Source: Alistipes ihumii AP11 (GTDB lineage Bacteria; Bacteroidota; Bacteroidia; Bacteroidales; Rikenellaceae). Taken from it: 64,000 nucleotides of DNA. The stretch is taken from contig NZ_CP102294.1 in NCBI RefSeq assembly GCF_025144665.1, positions 2,170,001 to 2,234,000 of the forward strand, read 5' to 3'. Below, in pieces: positions 61,205-64,000 of this stretch. The position numbers were made by a program, and so were the translations under genes. The notes beneath the pieces are model-generated. The model was not told the origin of the DNA, searched no databases, and worked only from the letters and a program-made list of their open reading frames with translations. How positions within the stretch are numbered: position 1 is the stretch's first letter; every line of letters begins with the position of its first letter.

Positions 61205-61440
61205 ACCCGTAATCGCCAAACAGAGGACAGGAGGCCCATCCTAGGCCCCTTGTCCTTCGTTTTGCAGCAAGGTCATCGTGCAAACGAATTCGCAGGAAAG
61301 AGAGAGTCCGTTGAATTCGGACCCACTGGGAGCGACTGCAGGAAAAGCCGTTCGTACCGCGAGCTTGCTTTTGTCCGCTCCCCTCATAGGTAAAGATTGA
61401 AGTACCAACGGACCGGAGGCAGTTAACGCCTTCCGTTTGA
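61205..61440 (+). ncRNA. Candidate structured RNA downstream of the RteC-like gene
   Basis: Five consecutive stems can be drawn: 61224-61236/61244-61256 (also a possible terminator), 61258-61266/61279-61286, 61306-61310/61318-61322, 61328-61334/61376-61382 (GGGAGCG/CGCTCCC, with inner AAAAGC/GCTTTT), and 61407-61420/61428-61437, followed by AT-rich sequence. No protein-coding frame fits. I know no matching RNA family; it could instead be a chance series of hairpins. Confidence 0.35.
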
Positions 61441-61819
61441 ATATTCTGATATTTAAATTTTTCAATGTTACTCGGGTTTTCTCGGCGATTTGTTCTTTCG
61501 TGTTCGTTTTGGAATGATGGATCTGATTGTAGCTTTGATTAAAGAACGGCCCGATTTTTCATTTTTCGGTCCGATTTTTCCGCAAAACGAATGCAAACCG
61601 CTTGAAAAAGCTTTAGAACCGTGTGCGGTGAGATAAAATATGAAGTTCCTCTATGGGCTTTGCAATTTTTATTGTATTCACGATTAGATTTTTATCGAAT
61701 ATTTCGTCATAAAAAACAGGGTAGTTACCATATACTTATCAAATCGATTCGTTTTCGTTTCCGACCTTCGTACAGCAATCGCCCGACAACTATTATTCTA
61801 CTGATTCAAACTTAGGATT

Positions 61820-62230
61820 ATGACACGAATCGTTTCCCGACGTCTTCCCGCTTTTTCTCTGCCGGAGTTACTCGTTGTTTTGGTCATTATCGGGATTCTG
61901 GTACTGATCGCGCTGCCGAACCTGATGCCGCTCATCTCGCGGGCCAAGAGCACCGAAGCCCAGCAGCAGCTCGTTTTTCTGCACACGCTCGAGAAGAACA
62001 ACTTCTACACCTACTCGAAGTATTCCGCCTCGCTCGAGGAGCTGGGCTTCGAGCAGCAGCCTCTGGTCACCGAGGGCGGTCATGCCAACTACCGCATCGA
62101 GATCGTCGAGGCTTCGGAGCGGGGATTCCGGGCTACGGCGACGGCCGTGGTGGATTTCGACGGCGACGGCGAGTACAATGTCTGGGAGATCGATCAGGAC
62201 AAAAACCTGAAAGAGACCGTCAAAGACTGA
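61820..62230 (+). CDS. Type IV pilin-like / GspG-type pseudopilin
   Basis: 136 residues. The prepilin signature is RRLPAFSLPELLVVLVIIGILVLIALPNL: a short basic leader, likely cleavage after Ala11, mature Phe1, Glu5 and a 20-residue hydrophobic helix. The usual Gly at -1 is replaced by Ala. The C-terminal part (FDGDGEYNVWEIDQDKNL) is acidic and could bind calcium as in GspG major pseudopilins. The peptidase and ATPase genes follow on the same strand. Confidence 0.88.
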   Translation: MTRIVSRRLPAFSLPELLVVLVIIGILVLIALPNLMPLISRAKSTEAQQQLVFLHTLEKNNFYTYSKYSASLEELGFEQQPLVTEGGHANYRIEIVEASERGFRATATAVVDFDGDGEYNVWEIDQDKNLKETVKD

Positions 62231-62327
62231 CCGGCAAACCGAACACGCAAACCTTTTTATAATCGGAGATCGGAGCAGCCGGTCCCGATCCCGGTCCCGA
62301 TCGAATCCCATTACATTTTAACGAACG

Positions 62328-62810
62328 ATGTGGCCACAAGCTCTATATCTGCTCCCGGTCGTTCCGGCCCTCTCGCTGGCCGTGTCGGATTTCCGGCATC
62401 GGAGTATTCAGGCTTACGGGCTTGCCGCATTCGCTTCATGCGTATTGTCTACCGCTGTACTCATGTTGCCGGCACGGACGATACTGTACAATATGCTGAC
62501 GAACGTATTGCTGCTGGGATGGATGTTCGGCGGCGTGTGGGTATATCTCCGCTTACGTTACCAGCGACAAGCAAATCTCTTTCGACAATACATCGGTTCG
62601 GGAGACGTGTGGTTCCTCTTGCTGCTGACCCCTCTTTTCGCTTTGCCGGTCTATGTCGTGCTGCTTCTGTGCGGCTTCGCCTGCGGATTGCTCTACGGGA
62701 CCTTCGTGCGGATCTTTTTCCGGAAAGAGACGACGATTCCGCTGGTTACGTTTCTAAGCCTGCCGCTGACCGCTTATATGTCGTACCGCTTTTACCTTTC
62801 GCTGCCATGA
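62328..62810 (+). CDS. Minimal A24-type prepilin peptidase
   Basis: 160 residues with about six hydrophobic helices. The aspartate-protease signatures are VSDFRHRSI (Asp21) and IGSGDVWFLLLLTPL (GxGD with Asp about 92). The N-terminal methyltransferase-like domain of GspO/PilD is missing, so cleavage without N-methylation is likely. It overlaps the ATPase gene by four bases (ATGA). Its probable substrate is the pseudopilin just upstream. Confidence 0.85.
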   Translation: MWPQALYLLPVVPALSLAVSDFRHRSIQAYGLAAFASCVLSTAVLMLPARTILYNMLTNVLLLGWMFGGVWVYLRLRYQRQANLFRQYIGSGDVWFLLLLTPLFALPVYVVLLLCGFACGLLYGTFVRIFFRKETTIPLVTFLSLPLTAYMSYRFYLSLP

Positions 62811-64000
62811 CCCTTCCCGAGCGCATACCGACCGAAATCGTGCAGTTGTTCGCTTCCGTCGAGGCGTGGAATTACCGGCTCGTGCCTTACGCGCGTAAGG
62901 ATGGGGCCGTATTGTGCGCAGGGGAACGGGGACGCGACTACGCTTCCGTGTCACAGGAGATCGAGGTGCTGTCCGGATTCCGGGTACAGATCGAGCCGGT
63001 CGGGCCGGACGAGCTCTCCCTGCTGCTGAATCGCTACTACCGCCGGGAGGAGACTCGCCCGATATCGGGGCGGACGGCCGACTTGAGCCGCATCGGCAGC
63101 GGACAGGGCTTTCTTACGGACCTGATCGGCGAAGCATTCGACGAATATGCGAGCGACATCCATTTCGAGCCCTACGAGGAGCGCTGTCGCATCCGCCTGC
63201 GCATCGACGGCAAGCTCGTCGAGAAGTACGTGCTCGACCGGAGCGGTTACGCCTCGATCGTCAACCAAATCAAGATCATGGCGAACATGGATATTTCGGA
63301 GCGCCGCCTGCCGCAGGACGGGCGCATCCTCTACCACCGGGGCGATCGCAAGTTCGACCTGCGCGTCTCGTCGCTTCCGACGATTTACGGAGAGAAAGTC
63401 GTGCTGCGCCTGCTGACGCGCCATGCCGAGTTGCTGGAGCTCTCGAACCTCGGTTTCTCGGAGCGGCAGCTCGCCGACTACGAGTCGGCCATCGCGCGCC
63501 CGCACGGCATGGCGCTAATCACCGGACCTACCGGTTCGGGCAAGAGCACGACGCTCTATGCGACGCTCCGGCGGCTGAACCGCGAGTCGGGCAACATCCT
63601 TACGATCGAGGACCCGGTCGAATACACGCTCGAGGGAGTGAACCAGGTACAGCTCAAAGAGGAGATCGGCCTGACCTTCGGCGCTGCGCTGCGCACCTTT
63701 CTGCGTCAGGACCCGGACATCATCATGCTCGGCGAGATCCGCGACGCCGATACGGCGGCGATGGCGATCCGCAGCTCGCTGACGGGCCATCTCGTGTTCT
63801 CGACGATCCATACGAACAGCGCATGGGGCAGCGTCTCGCGGCTGCGGGACATGGGCGTGCATCCGTACCTGCTCTCCGGCACGCTGATCCTTTGCGCCGC
63901 GCAGCGGCTCGTCCGCCTGCTGTGTCCCGACTGTAAAAAGGAGGCGATGCTGACCGAGCCGGAATACGAACAAATATACGGTCAGCCGAGGTACTCCGAT
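62807..64000 (+). CDS. GspE/PilB-family secretion ATPase (partial)
   Basis: 398 residues are visible and the frame is still open at the window end. Motifs: ASDIHFEPYEERCRIRLRIDG, Walker A ITGPTGSGKST, the Asp box TIEDPVEY, Walker B FLRQDPDIIMLGEIRD, the His box LVFSTIHTNSA, and the start of the zinc motif LCPDCK. The N1 domain is shorter than in GspE/PilB of Proteobacteria. It powers assembly of a pseudopilus or pilus at the inner membrane. Further genes of the system (GspF, GspD) are expected beyond the window. Confidence 0.95.
   Translation, partial: MTLPERIPTEIVQLFASVEAWNYRLVPYARKDGAVLCAGERGRDYASVSQEIEVLSGFRVQIEPVGPDELSLLLNRYYRREETRPISGRTADLSRIGSGQGFLTDLIGEAFDEYASDIHFEPYEERCRIRLRIDGKLVEKYVLDRSGYASIVNQIKIMANMDISERRLPQDGRILYHRGDRKFDLRVSSLPTIYGEKVVLRLLTRHAELLELSNLGFSERQLADYESAIARPHGMALITGPTGSGKSTTLYATLRRLNRESGNILTIEDPVEYTLEGVNQVQLKEEIGLTFGAALRTFLRQDPDIIMLGEIRDADTAAMAIRSSLTGHLVFSTIHTNSAWGSVSRLRDMGVHPYLLSGTLILCAAQRLVRLLCPDCKKEAMLTEPEYEQIYGQPRYSD

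Noticed and set aside
1-64000. CRISPR array, restriction-modification, toxin-antitoxin or retron system
   Set aside because: No regularly spaced repeats, no Cas, methylase, nuclease-pair or reverse transcriptase motifs were seen in the translations.

Overview
The window looks like the chromosome of a fairly GC-rich Bacteroidales, most likely Alistipes or another Rikenellaceae member. The reasons are perfect or near-perfect TAnnTTTG promoter boxes in front of many genes, the glycogen synthase/phosphorylase fusion, the GNAT-nitrilase fusion, BACON, PepSY-like, DUF3575 and DUF6562-type surface lipoproteins, an RteC-like regulator, and close relatives of Bacteroidales housekeeping genes. The genus is an inference, not proven.

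Layout: 1-4.6 kb carries a partial glycogen synthase/phosphorylase fusion, hemW and a VanZ-like gene. 4.8-6.4 kb is pckA. 6.8-18.3 kb is a six-gene minus-strand operon: a DUF3575/OmpA-like outer membrane protein, two small fimbrillin-like lipoproteins, then three large paralogous lipoproteins with beta-helix-like C-terminal halves. Each of the three large genes has a homopolymeric G tract (11, 8 and 8 G) exactly 25 nt upstream of its start codon, inside a conserved hairpin-forming leader. This is the most interesting signal in the window and a good candidate for a phase-variable surface-protein cassette.

18.3-28.7 kb is an AT-richer accessory stretch with an HU-like protein, a NifX/DINB-type metal-binding protein, a broken DUF4405 gene, a run of secreted proteins (PepSY-like, His/Asp-rich, two unknowns, a BACON-LRR lipoprotein), a GNAT-nitrilase enzyme and a decayed BACON lipoprotein. 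28.7-58.3 kb is mostly core genome: YugP-type protease, SDR, LolC/E-like permease, menG/ubiE, SPOR protein, purM, gdhA, aroB, typA, S1/P1 nuclease, EamA transporter, mutarotase, DHOD-like enzyme, ECF sigma factor with a glycosyltransferase, tgt, lptF/G, cstA, osmC, engB and prs.

At 58.87 kb there is a tRNA-Ser(GCU) gene, followed by mobile-element debris (a DinD fragment, an RteC-like regulator) and a stretch that could fold into a structured RNA. The window ends in a type II secretion/type IV pilus-like cluster: pseudopilin, minimal prepilin peptidase and GspE/PilB ATPase, the last cut by the window edge.

All calls are from reading the sequence and recalled family knowledge; no search was run.
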